In this document: one piece after another, positions 37,401 to 50,508 of the stretch
How the letters are laid out: every line of letters begins with the position of its first letter
How positions within the stretch are numbered: the stretch's first letter is position 1
Assembly: GCF_958295425.1 (NCBI RefSeq)
Contig: NC_081136.1
Coordinates: 32,701,929 to 32,765,928 of the forward strand
Source of the DNA: Solea solea
Taxonomy: Eukaryota; Chordata; Actinopteri; Pleuronectiformes; Soleidae
Direction of reading: 5' to 3'
DNA: 64,000 bases
Notes under the pieces: model-generated
Told to the model about the DNA's origin: nothing
The model's database searches: none
What the model saw: only the letters and a program-made list of their open reading frames with translations
Translations under genes and position numbers: made by a program

Positions 37401-40400
37401 AATGTAATTTCTTGTTCACTGATAACAGACAGTTACATCACATGCCGAATGCTCCCAAGATTTTACAAAACTCCCATTTGGAATTGATCTTTTTTTTATG
37501 TATTCATTTTGTAATAGAATTGCATCAGTTAAAATGCAATTGCGCCCCATATTACAGAAAATCATGGTACTTTGTGGTGGAAGACAGAATACAAGCTGAG
37601 ACTATTTCTATCTGTCTTTTTTATGGTGCTGCAGTTGTTTACTAGCAATGGGGGAAAAAAAAGAATATGGGTTTTGATAGGTATCGTAGCTGCGTGCCCA
37701 TGATCCTGCTATATCTGGAACCGTCAGCGCTAGGCAACTAGGTAGTGCCGTGATTGTGTCGAGCAGATGTTGGCGTGTGATTGTTTTCTCTAATGTGTGG
37801 ATTGTAGTTTTCTAATGTTAAGTCCCTTGATGGGTCATAATGAGAGTTGTTGACAGCTGGAGGTGATGTTGATTCACCGCAGTGCTTGTAATGAAGTGTT
37901 CAGATAATATATACTTCAAGAATGAAGTGTCTAGTTTCTGACAAGGTGCGATAATTTGTTCCCCCTTCATAAAAAATACAATTTGGAAAATCTGGATTAG
38001 TTTGTCCACAATGTGACCTGAGATGTTTTTAGTCAATGTCAACAAAACTGTGTTCAGAACTGTTAAGACAGGTGTTGCATGAGGTAGTTATTAGATTAGT
38101 TCTGTAACATGGTTCTCTGTTGATTAGTAGTTGATCAGCAGATCTTGTCTACTAAAGGTTTGTGCACTCACTATAATTAGTAGGAGGTTCTTTTAAGCAG
38201 AGGTGTGGGCACCGTTCTCCTTCTCTTTGCTTTGAGGTGTTAAATCAGCAACCACTTGTTATTTATCTTGGTCTCTTGTGTTTTCTCTGTCATCCTGACT
38301 TTCCCCTTCCCTCAATCTCCCTGTGCCCATTTCCTCTTTAGCATTCAGTTCAGCATTCATTGGCCTATAATCCTTTGCTCTTTCTGTTCCCCACGACTCT
38401 TTCCCTCCCTTATCTTGTCTACTTTCCTTTCCTCCCCCTGTGTTACTTTCTGCCTCCTGTCCCTCCATCTTTCTCCCTGTCCTAGCAGTCTAGTTAATTG
38501 CCTTCAAAGTTCACTCTGTCTCTGGGCTAATGCAATTTAAGTAGGGTCGGAGCCCCTTCATCAGCCCGGCACTGGCATTTCATTAAGTCTACTTGGGCGT
38601 TAACTTGCAAGCAAGAGGGGGTTTCGCTCCATCAGCTCATCATTAGTAATTAATACACTGATAGGATTAGCTGCAGCATGAGGCTAGTGGCAAGTGGAAG
38701 GCTGGGTGTTGTCGGATGGAGAAGATGAGTGTGTTATGGCCACCTCTTCTCCCTGTGATGAAGGGAAATTCTGCCAGAGAGTTAATTATGTGTGTGGTGG
38801 AAGTTTCTGTGTTCATATTTAACACATTTATTTTACTGTGCTTTGACCCCACAATTAACATGAGAATCATTTTGCACAGTTCACTGTGTTTTCTTGGCTT
38901 TTAAAGTATTTTGATGTTGGTCCAATAATGCAGACACTACAAATTATGACAACAAATTTTGACTGTGTAAACAAAAGCAGGGATAAAAACGAAATCTAAA
39001 CTTCCGTAATGAAGGGTGACAGATAAAGGGTTTTTCTATGGCAGATGTCGATGGTTACCTTGGGAAATCATGGCAGCCATTGACATATTTTGGCTGAAAT
39101 GTTTTGATGATTTATTTTTTATTTTTAACAGTTTATAACAAATAACTCTCAAAATTGCTTATCTTAGATGTATAAACGTAACATTAAGTACATTAAGCAG
39201 GTCATTAACAAACTAAATTTTAACATTTTTAAGGTTAAGACCAAATCATAAGCCAGTTAATAAAATAATAATCAGCCGATTTAACCAATGTCGAAAAAAT
39301 CTCCTGATTAATCGGACCAGTCTAAGATTTCTTTGTAGCAGGTGGACTATACCATCTCAAAAGTTAGGCAATAATTATGTCAACCTGCTCATGTATTTAT
39401 CATCTTATCTGTATTTTTATTTATACATCTGCACTTGCAAACATGTGTGCACCTGAATTAATAATATTGGTGCAATCATGTGACGTCTTTCCCACGCATG
39501 ACGGGGGTCGCTCTCTGCAGCGTTAATTACATTATTATGGTCGGGATGGATCTCCATCTGCTCTACCATTACTCCTGTCCCGTTCTGGGCTGACCCATAC
39601 TGTGCCTCCGAATTAGACACACACACACACGGGCTAAATGGCGCTGCTAAATTATGAAGCTAGACATTGACATTGGAGGCTATTTTCGAACATATGTATT
39701 CACACAGAGAGAAGAATGAGGAAGGGTAAGAAAGAAAGGAAACGATGGACTGAGGTACATGGAACAAGAGACAGAAAATAGAAATGTGAGGAATGAGAGA
39801 TGAGACACTGGGAGATTTTGAAAAATGAGAGCCAGTCAAAGCAACAGAGGGAATGTGCAGATATAATGATAGAGTAGAGGAAGTTAACTTTCCCTATCTG
39901 GCCCGAGTTTCAATGCGCTTGTCCTGGGCTATTGTTAGAAGTTGATAAGATTTTTATGAAGCATGATAAGACGTTGATGGATTTCACCATGGATCATGCA
40001 GACAGATCAGGAGAATGGAGGGCAGGAATTTCAGCTGTGCTCATCAAATGCACCCATTCATGTTAGCAGGGTTTTTCCTTTATCGCCAGTGTTTATTTGT
40101 TTGTTTTCTAGGATTGGATTTGTAGATAAAATGTTTAACAAACTGTTATACAATGAAATGCGATGATTAGAAAAACTACTTGGCATGTCTTGTGCTATTG
40201 TTCTACGTCTATGTGTCTCTGCTGAAGAAAGCATTTGTAATTGGAATTTTACCAAAAACCAAACACTATATGAAATAACATTGCAGCATCAAACCAGAAA
40301 GCCAAAGATCCACACATTCAAATTACAAACACCAGATGTTTTTGCAGTTCCACACCACATTCTTTTTGGTTATAGGGAGGATGGCCATTGTATGTATTTG

Positions 40401-43400
40401 TTTTTTTTTCTTAAACCTTTTTACCCATACGATATGGTGTGAATATACACTCTCTTTACACCCTTATGGATATAATTGTTTTTTGTTTTTTTTATGAATA
40501 AAGTGAGCATAACATTTTTAGAGATTTAGAGGTTTTAAGGCATTATTAAACTCTGATCACTCCATGTTACAATATCTAAAACATTTACACATACTCTTTA
40601 TTAATATTCATAACAATATTACATTACATTACATTACATGTCATTTGGCAGACGCTTTTATCCAAAGCGACTTACAATGGAATTGAGTACAATCAGTCAG
40701 GGGTGGGATCGAACTTGCGACCATAAAGTCTTTCGCATACAGGGTACCGGTCTTAACCACTGAGCCACTCCACCCCCAATAATATTAGTATACCAGACAA
40801 CAATAGAAAATCATCGTTGAATCACTGACAAAAAAGACCACAAGAGCCTTTTCCCCCTTTTATATCTCGATTATTCCGCTTAATAACCTTTGACCTTATG
40901 CTCTGTGTTATTTAGGTTCTGCTCATGGAGTATCTTGATGTGAAGAACAGCCGTAGTGCCACTGAGCCTTCTTCTCAACTCTCCTACGCCAGCACCGGCA
41001 GTGAGTTTGCTGCTTTTTTCGCAAAGAAGAAACCACAGCGTGCCAAGCAGTCTCTTTTCAAGTAAGGACCACACTTTTTATTTCCTCTGTGGTTTATGCG
41101 AGTCCAGAAATAAGAGAACAAAGTATCCTCTTTATAAGAGGCTATATTTCAAAAGAGATAAATCTAGCTAAAAATTCAAGACCAATACCCTCAGTATTAT
41201 TTTTTCCCTGTGACATCCTGTTGTATTATTTATTGTGTTGGTTGCTCACTTGTTAAATCTCCATGGTGTTTTGTAGGTTTGAATCATCTTCCCATGCCAT
41301 CAGCATGAGTGCCTACTTGAGAGAGCAGAGGCGAGAACTCTACAGCAAGAGTGGAGAATTACAAGGTGAGGAGAGGGAGGAATGTGGGGGGGGGGGGGGT
41401 TCTGAGGATGGAGAGATTGGCGGCGCACAAGATTCCTGAACAGCTGGAATAGAGAAAGAAGCATGCATAGTGAGATGAAGGGAAGGAAGGAGAAATAGCA
41501 GGTTATAAATAAGGTGATAAAGGTATTGACAGAAAAGTGGGAAAATGGCAAATAAATGTGTCAGAGAAAGTGTGTTGAATAAAGCAGGAAAGAAACGAGC
41601 AGCCAAAAATCAAAGGTTAGTGTTGTGTGAAAGGATGAAAAGATGAAGAGGGGTTTGAGGTGTTGGGTTGACTAAGAAAAATACCTAAGTAGAGAGGCTT
41701 TCTGAAAAAGACAGAAATAAAGGTTACACATGGATGGATATGCGAGTATCAAGACCATAAAGTGAAGTTCTGATGTTTCTTCAGAAAAGGCAAAATGAGC
41801 TTTGGCTGCTTTGTTAAGATGGAGGATGGGTGCGCGGAAGACTGCAGTCAAACTGGGAAGAATAGAATAAACGTTGATTGAGAGAGAAGTACCAAAAGGT
41901 GCCGGTAAGACAGCAAGGACGTGTCACAGTTTGAGAAGTCAAGGAGAAGAGAAGGATATCACAGGATATTACGGGTGAAGAGTTAAAATGGCAGAGCAGG
42001 GTGACTTGGAAGCCTTGAAAGCCTTTCATTCACATTCATTTACACACAAAAATGGCACATTGAGCGAGCTACACAGCCAGAGAGAGTCGACACTGTTTTA
42101 CTACTGGTACTACTCCCGACTCTCTGCCTGTGACCTTGAGGTTTCAATCGGCAATGCCTGACAGTGCTGCTAGTCTGGTTCAATTACTTTTGTAACCCTT
42201 GTTTGGATAAAAATTAAAAAAAAGGAAGAGTTGGAGTGAGATAATAAACATAGATAAAACGTGGCTTGCTTTTATACTAGAGAGAGACAGAATAAACAGT
42301 TAAAATATTGTCATATTAATTAGGCTTTGAACTCATATTGTTTCTTTTCTTACAACTCCAGAAGAGGCTTTAATGTCGGCTGTACTTTTTCTTTTTTTGA
42401 CATCAAAACATACTGAAAGTTCCAGTGTGTAACTTCTATAGCGGTTAATGATCTGAAGCTCAAAAACAAGCTGCCCTGTGTAAAAACAGACATGAACCGG
42501 AGGCAGTGAGCGACAGCAACGCCGTTGCTAGGAAGACAAGTTTTATCTTGCTGCAGCTTTGTGACACACACACACACATAGAGGTTGTCTGCGTGAGTCT
42601 AGACTTTGAGGATTAGGAGGAAACTTTTTGTGGAGTCTTCTTGGCATTTTCAGCCATAAAGTCCGGCAGTGACATCAGACTTTCCCTAATCCTCAGGTGA
42701 GCCTGCAGAGCTTTCTAAAAGGACGACTCCTGGACCTTATTCCAAACTTTTACTGTCGTCTTCCTTCCCTATCCTCAGTTGTGACATAATATGTCTCCAC
42801 AGACACGAAAACAAGTAGAAAGGCTTAACCAGCGTTGTGTAAACTCATTTGACAAGGGTTTGAATGGTGCTCATGTCTGTAAATAATATGTAAAATACTG
42901 TATCCTGTCACAGTACCCATGACTTCCACCACCACCACACAACAAGAGAGCAATGATTAACTGTGGATAAAGGAAAACCCCACATAGTCTTCAAATAACA
43001 ACTCACATTTTCTTCTGCCATCTGTCAGTGCCTCAGAAAGAAAAATAAAAAATATATATATATATATATATATATATTTTTTGACTGCCTGAATGCCTCT
43101 GAGCGTTCATAAGGAGATGAGATTTCTCTGGGCTTTCATTTCACCTGTCACAATGCGTCGCACCAGCCACAAACCCAGGCCGGGCCCTGAATGGCTCCAA
43201 AAAAGATTGAAGGAGTAAGAAATCATTTAGAACGTGAAATAAGTCGACTGTGATGGAGGGAGGGGAAAGATGGATGCAGGAAGGGATGGAGTGCGAGGAA
43301 GGTTAAAAGTCATTGTTTTCATCAGGGTCCAGAGAAGAAGCCATTAGGAGATTTCTGAAGGAAGAAATTAGAAAAATATATATAGAGACGACGCAGAGAA

Positions 43401-46400
43401 AGACTTTTTCCTCTCTCTTCAAATTAAACTTATTGTAAAGAGGGAAAAGAGTTAGAAAAAGAGAGACTGAGTTGATGAGTTCTTCTGGCTACCGGATTAC
43501 TCGACACTTCAAGTGTAGTCATGTGTGTCTCTTAGTCTCTCCACTTGGAGTTTCCTCAACTCTTTTTAATCTCACAGGTCTGCGTCGAGTCAATAGAGTT
43601 ATTAACTAAAACGCTCACCAGCCGCCTTTGAAAAATAAGAGGTTGATTGTCAATTTTAAATCCAGCTATGCACCGCTAACAAATGTAAAAGAATAGGCAG
43701 GCACTCAATCATGTACAAAGTCAAAACTCCAAATCATTTTTCAGTACGTGCAGAAACTATGTTGGCTTCCTGTCGCTCTTTTGCAAACACTGTCCCGGGA
43801 TCACGCTGACATGAAATACACTTTTATGCAGTTTCCAGATAATCTGTAAATTAAGATTACAGTGCTGAGTGTGTAGTGGTTTGGTCACCTGTCCATAGAC
43901 GCGTACTGTTAATGGTTTGAAATGAATCCGTAACATCTGTAATATATGTCTCCGGAGTGTTGTAAGGACCCGTGATATATCATTACACACATACTGTACA
44001 CATGGCTTCATGCATGCGCACGTATTCACATGCCTCACATACAAAGGCGCAGGGGGGACTTAATTGCGTGCATTCTCCACTGAAGCATCCCTCGTATGCT
44101 TCAATTAATCCAATTTCTCATCTAAAGACTTTATTATAGCTCCATGTGCAGCCACATCTGGAATATCTACCCTGCTTCTGTACGTGTGGTTTGCAGTCTG
44201 GGGAACATGTATGCAGCAGACCCTCGTCCGTCTGTCTGTCTTTCTGAATGTCGGCGTGTTTGTGTCCTTGGCAGTGCACTACTTGAAGATCACAGAATGT
44301 AATCCTAGATTCAATCACATTCCCTATGAATAAATGATGAAAACAACATTGTTCCAGCTATAGATGTGCTACCATGCCCCCGCCATATTCCTCCCCCTGT
44401 GTGTCTCCCAGCCACTACACCTCTGCATCCTCGCCCCCCTTGCTTTTTTATTGTCTTCTGTTATGTGTGTGTAGGCAGCGGGTGACTCGTGCCCCAGTGG
44501 TCATCTGGGTGGTCATGTGTGAATATGCGGAGTCTCGAAAAACTACTGCACTCTTGTGCCGGAGTAAAGCAGTAATGCATTAACACAATTTTTTTTTATT
44601 ATTCATTCGTTAAATGTGTTTTTTGCGATATTGCCTCGCTGCCGCAGGGCACGTTTGAAGTGACACCCCCCCCCATTGCCCAACCCACGCCAGCCTGACA
44701 GCCATACAAAAAGGCTGCCGATCACCACATGCTTTTCCACACACACACTTCATACTCATGCAGGCACAAACATTTACTGCCATTTCCAGTGTTCTAACAC
44801 CTCTGACCTCCCACCACTCTGAGATGTATTTATAATCAACGTGGTTCCAAATCTATTTCACACATTCCCTGTGTTTCTTTTGATATTTAAATAGACTTGT
44901 TCACAGGGTGTCCAGCAAACAAAAAGATGCAAGCTATTGAGTTTTAAACAGCTCTTCTTTCTGCCAAGCCTTTAATACAAGTCTGCTCACTCAGGTACAG
45001 GAGGGGGGGAAAAAAAGCTTATGTTATTCCTAGGGCCTCTTGTTTATGTATAATAGCACCGTGTTCTCATGAGAGGGAGGGGGGGAATTGGGAAAGGGGG
45101 AGGAGTGACTGCTCAGGGCAGCCTGAAGTGTTGTTCCTTGTCAAGCTGATTCAAACACCCCAACAGGGAGGGGAGGGAGGAGAGGTGCAAATGGAAAAAC
45201 TGTCTAGTGGGATACATTGAGGTGGAGGTAATGATGGGTGGGATAGCAGGGGTGGGTTTGGCAGATGTTAATTGCCACGCGTTCTCAGAAGTGTGCGCCT
45301 GTGTGTTGGTGTGTGTGTGAGCAGTGTAATGTAAAGCATCAGGAACTGTATGTTCCTGGCAGATGATGTGTGGTGTTGCACACTTTGCCAAGCTATCATT
45401 GTGATTACAGGGGGGGGAGTGAAATGTATTTCTTTTTAGTTTAAAGACATGACCGTGCAGAAAGATTATTGGGTTCAATAAAGAGTCTTTCACACTGAAA
45501 TTGGAGATTTTTATAGCCAGGTTGAACACACTAAAAAAAAGGTGATTAACACCATTCATATTGCCAGTTCTAACCCACTGCATCTTGAAGATAAAGCTGA
45601 TAAAAACCGTATCTGCTTTGCAGAATCATTTAACCCAGGAGTGAATGTCAATTAAACACATAACTATGGGAAGAATTCCCATTTTTAATCCCTATATCAA
45701 AACTGCCTAAAATATGATGTTGCCCCTGAAAAACACAACACAGTGAAGTTCAGTGATCATGCTAGTCGTTTACTTCAGTCCCTCATTTAAACTCAACGGC
45801 GAGTAAATTGAAATAGAGCGCTGTCCTAAGTTGTAAAACATGAGGTTCGCTAAAAAGCATTCACAGCCAGAGTTTGATTGTGTGTTTTAGAGTTGAGTTG
45901 GAAACGATTGCGGAATTTGACTCGCTGCCCACAGTGAAGCAGACGTAGAGGAAATTGGTGTGCTCTTGCATCCCTACCGATGATGATTGAAGATGAAGCT
46001 GATAAAAACCATGTGTGCTTTGCAGAGTCATTTGATGGATGGGAAGAATTCTGTGCCACGAGGAACTGAAATGGAATTCCTTATATCTCAACGTGAATCA
46101 CTCAGTTTGTATCTGAATTGAACAATTTGAGTAATTGCTTTTAGAATGATCTGAAAATCTTGATTTGTATTGATTTGAACGTGTGCGGCAATACATTTTA
46201 AACTGTATTTCATTTGGTGGAAACATTTGACTCCCTAATTTACTCTCGCAGTTCAGTTTCACTCATCTCAATTCATATTCAGTTCTTGAAATAAAATTTT
46301 TATGCCACACACCCAGGTCCCTGACAATAAGGCAAAAGCAGTCAAACGCAGATGGAAAGGACTCCTCATTCAGTTCAACGTTTCCTATACACTGACCAGT

Positions 46401-49400
46401 GGGTGGCGGACTGCCACAGAATCAACACTGGCCGTCTTGAATTGATTCTGCTTGTAGGGGATACTCACAACACCACTGATACACACCTGTGCTCAATCAC
46501 ATGTGCCCAAAAGTAAGGATCAATCAGCTGTCAGCTGTGTGTGTGCGAAAGAGAGAGAAGAAGAGAGAGAGTTGCAGAGGCAGGGCGATGAATGAATGGA
46601 GCGATGCAATTTGTTTTAAAGATGTGTGGCGGTCTGCCAAACATTGGTCAATGTATGGGAAACACTGAAGTGTTTTATGGTTTCTGTAGCTCTCCTATCA
46701 TTATGTGCTCAGAAAGGGTGAGGAAACCTGGGAGAGCCTGCCCGACTCATAACATGGTGTATGCATACACGACGCTTCTTTTCATGCGTGTTAATAATTT
46801 ATTACCGGCCTGAGAGTTAAGCTGCTGCTCACTGGACATCGTGCTGACTTCTCTCGGGTCCTTGCTCCAGCCAGTCTACGGGTCAAGAGTCCGTAAGACA
46901 CGTCGCTGACATAAAACACACGTTTTATAAAACACTATTTCATCTGCGTTCGATTGGTTTTGCCTTGCCTTCAGGACCTGGATGTGTGGCACAAAAATTG
47001 AATTTGAAGAAATGAAGTTCCAACTTTAAACAAATTAGTTTCAGATTTATTGCCCTTGCAAATCAATATGTTCAATTTCAAATGAGTTTTTCTCAGATTC
47101 ACATTTTTAAAAGCAGTTATTCAAGTCATTCAATTCAGATTCAAACTGAGCGATTCACATTAAGATATAAAGAACTCAATTTCAGTTCCTCGCGGTGCAG
47201 CATTCTTCCAATACCACGAGTCAAAGACACCATTTAAACCTGGGATGTAACAGGTTTTATTTGACCAGTGGGAATGGGGTTTATGCTTCATTCTCTATGT
47301 CTGCTCTCCTAAACAACATACTCTACTACCGTACTCTTTACATTTGGATCGCTCCTTTAGAAAACAAGATCAGATCAGTTCCACCGTCTTTGGTCGCCCT
47401 CCAAAAGGCCCTTGAATCTATTTTTACTGTAAAATCATTAACTTCCTCTCTTCAGTAATTTCTTTTCTCCAATCAGTCAAGCTCCTTAATTTGTTGTTCC
47501 GAGATGATGTTTGTTCACTCATCTTGCTGAGTGATCAATACTCGACTTCCGTTGACCTTGCAATTATGATTAATCACGTTCATAAATGGTGCCTGAGATG
47601 GAATTGAACTTTGACTGTAAAAAAAAAAAGTCAATAACGATTGCAGTGGGGTGATCCTGGAATGTCAAAGACACTTGCTTAGCTCTGATAAGCCACTGTC
47701 TCTCTGACTTTTATGTTGGACAGTGATGCTCTATTATGATTTTTTGGTATAAATGTGAAATTTGAGTGTGAATGAATAAGCACCGTAACATGGAAGACCC
47801 AGTTAATACATCACGAGCAAATCAAATGTCATAAAATAAAGATAGCCGTGCTCTTTTTGTTCATATTAAACCACCATAGGCAAATAACAGTCAAATTATT
47901 TAAATAACTTTACCCCCATAGGTACATTTACAAAAAAAAAAGTCATCAGAAGTTTTCACTCCATCAACTGAATTTAACAACTTTATTGCTAAACTGACAA
48001 ATTGTGGCTTGTGGCCTTCATCAAGTTGAGAAAGGCTTAATGATAGTAATATTGATGTGTATTAATATCGGTGTTTCTACTTAGTTCTGTAAGACCAATG
48101 ATAATTAAACTTTAAACTCAATAAAATATTCAGGCTGTTCAAACTTTAAATTAGGTCTGGGGAAAGGGAAATTTCTGTTTTCAATATAGCCTGATCTCCT
48201 TCCCCCCTGAAACTCCTTTATATTTTTGTTCCTTATCTTGTAGCAGAATAAATTATATACAGGAGGTAATATTATTTCTTTACTGAATGAGAATCTTTTT
48301 CAATGCAAACCCCGTCAAAGGATTCTGGAAATTAAGGGCAGCATGTTTTACTCTGAGAACGGATATTTTTCTCCTTTTTTTTATTGACTTTCAGTGAAAG
48401 AAAAACTAACAAAAAAGGTTAAGTGCAGTTTCTAACTGTCTTCAATGCAGTTTTTCTTTCCCAGGCATGTAGTGAGAGCAAAGTTCATTGTTGTGTAAAA
48501 GGCACATGTCCCACGTGTCACTCTGTACTGGTCAGATGGATGTGAATGTGCATGTTACATGAAGTTATGTCATGAGCGACATGAACGACGTGGCCGTAAT
48601 TGAATGACATGTTCCGTACGCCGCAGAAATGTCACCAGAAAGTGACAGACCTTTCATGAAACGGGTTGTTCCAGCAGCGACTGAGTAACTGGCTTTGTAC
48701 AGTAGATCAAATGTAAGGTACCGCTGTTACCTGACAAGCTATTACTGTGAAACGCTTGTATTTCTGTTTTGCATCAAAGCAAATATGAAGCACATTGTGG
48801 AAAACAGACGCACACACACACATGCTGATGTCCTGGCGTCTGGTAGTTATTTTTCACATGTTGTCATCTTGGTGTTCACTTCACACACAGATCTCAGCCA
48901 AGCTGATGATAACTGTTAAAACAACAGTAAAATATGTGATGTTTTGCCTCTCTGAAAAGACACACTCACTCATAAATGCACATTGTTGCTAACTCTGTTG
49001 ACTTGCTGTGGGGCCAGTGATTACGTCACAGTAGCTATGGTGTTGTAACTAAAGTGAACCGTTGTTATGGCAAGGAAAAAGCACTGTAGTTTGTGATAAT
49101 AAGTGCAGCTCTTTTACAATAGTGTGTCACACTAAACCCTCGGTTAAGAAGCAAATGGATGTAGAAGCATGAGAGTGGAAAATACATTTATTTAAACTTT
49201 TTGATACTCTGCACTTTTATAATACACCTTTTTTTTCTTCAGTGTCTTTAGTTATTTCGGCTTTTTCCTTTTTAAATAAAATGCAAATTGCAAATGATTA
49301 TCCAAACACAATCCATCAACACCTGCTGGAATAAATCTTGGTCCGAGCCCAGGAGTTAAACTAGATCACCAAAATGACTCCGGCATCAGCCAAAGCGTTT

Positions 49401-50068
49401 TCACCTTGGACAGTGCATGCCTTACTTCTGCATGCGCAGTGACGGCCTTCAAACTGGAATAGTAAGAATAGGAAAAACTCCCATCACTTATGTTGAAAAA
49501 TCAAAGTGTATGGCGTTTTATCTCACTGTAAGACCTTAGCATCATTCTGAGATTTTAATGTGATATTAAGATTTAAGACCACACCTCAGTGAGATGATAA
49601 TCCCATAATTAAAACAGCAAGTGTTGTGAGATAATGGAGACCGGATGAGTAGAGATGAAAGGAGGATGCAGGGGACAACAGAAGGAGAATATAACAAGGT
49701 TGTAATAGTTTACACAGTGGAGACATTTAATCAGAGTGAAAGCGCTTTGTGTATTTTTCCAGTCTGAGGCTAATTTTAATCAGCACTGGTCTTGTCATTA
49801 CTAGCAGCTTGGACCGTTACCTCTGTGTTTACTTTCTTTTTTTTTTTTCTGTGTTTACTTTCAATCTCGGAGCAGCTGATTGGAAAAGGATGAAGGGATG
49901 GGGGAAAAAAAGGGCAGAGAGGTGGTGAAGGGTGGAAGAAGGGCGTGTGAGACCTGTGAGGAGCATGGCACCTGCACTGTGGCAGCTACACTGTGCGGCT
50001 CCACGGATAAACACACACACACACACCTCTTGCTTTCCCAGCGTACAACAGGTTATTGCAGTTAAGAG

Positions 50069-50115
<47 letters not shown>

Positions 50116-50475
50116 CAGTGCGTAGTTTGATTCCCTGCTGGGACCAATCACAGATGTGATGACTCCTGCTTTTCTGGACCATTAGTTCTCCTGTACACGC
50201 ACACATACACACACACACAGGTTTGTGCAGCTATTCTTCTGGGGACACTGCAAAGCGTTATCCCTTAACCTAACCACAATTCACACCTCGCCCTAAACCA
50301 GTTCCTCAGAAATGAGGTTCTGCCTCATTAGGACCAGGTTTTGGTCTCAAGGCAAGGTCAGTGTTTGTGGCAAAAAAGCTCCTAAAGAGGAAAGAAAAAA
50401 ACATATGTAGGTGTATTTATATGTAAGTATATATATAAATATATGTATGTAAGTGTGTATGTGTATATGTATATG

Positions 50476-50508
<33 letters not shown>

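Larger units (their letters stand above)
32036..40915 (+). other. exoc4 intron 8 (8.9 kb)
   Basis: Contains pyrimidine-rich blocks (about 33384-33660 and 38270-38487), a purine-rich block (about 39690-39860), a tRNA-derived SINE (40612-40786) and several complex TAATTA-containing segments (36541-36800, 38490-38690, 39461-39620). No coding exon was recognised. Confidence 0.8.

Noticed and set aside
42410..42560. Segment starting ccagtgtgtaac that resembles the repeat family at 6441/15402
   Set aside because: Only the first dozen bases match; the rest does not follow the family.
45113..45583. Minus-strand open frame of 156 codons in intron 10
   Set aside because: No homology recognised, includes CA-rich low-complexity sequence, and no plausible promoter or splice sites.
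49829..50218. Minus-strand open frame with a long Thr-His run
   Set aside because: The run is the translation of a GT/CA microsatellite.
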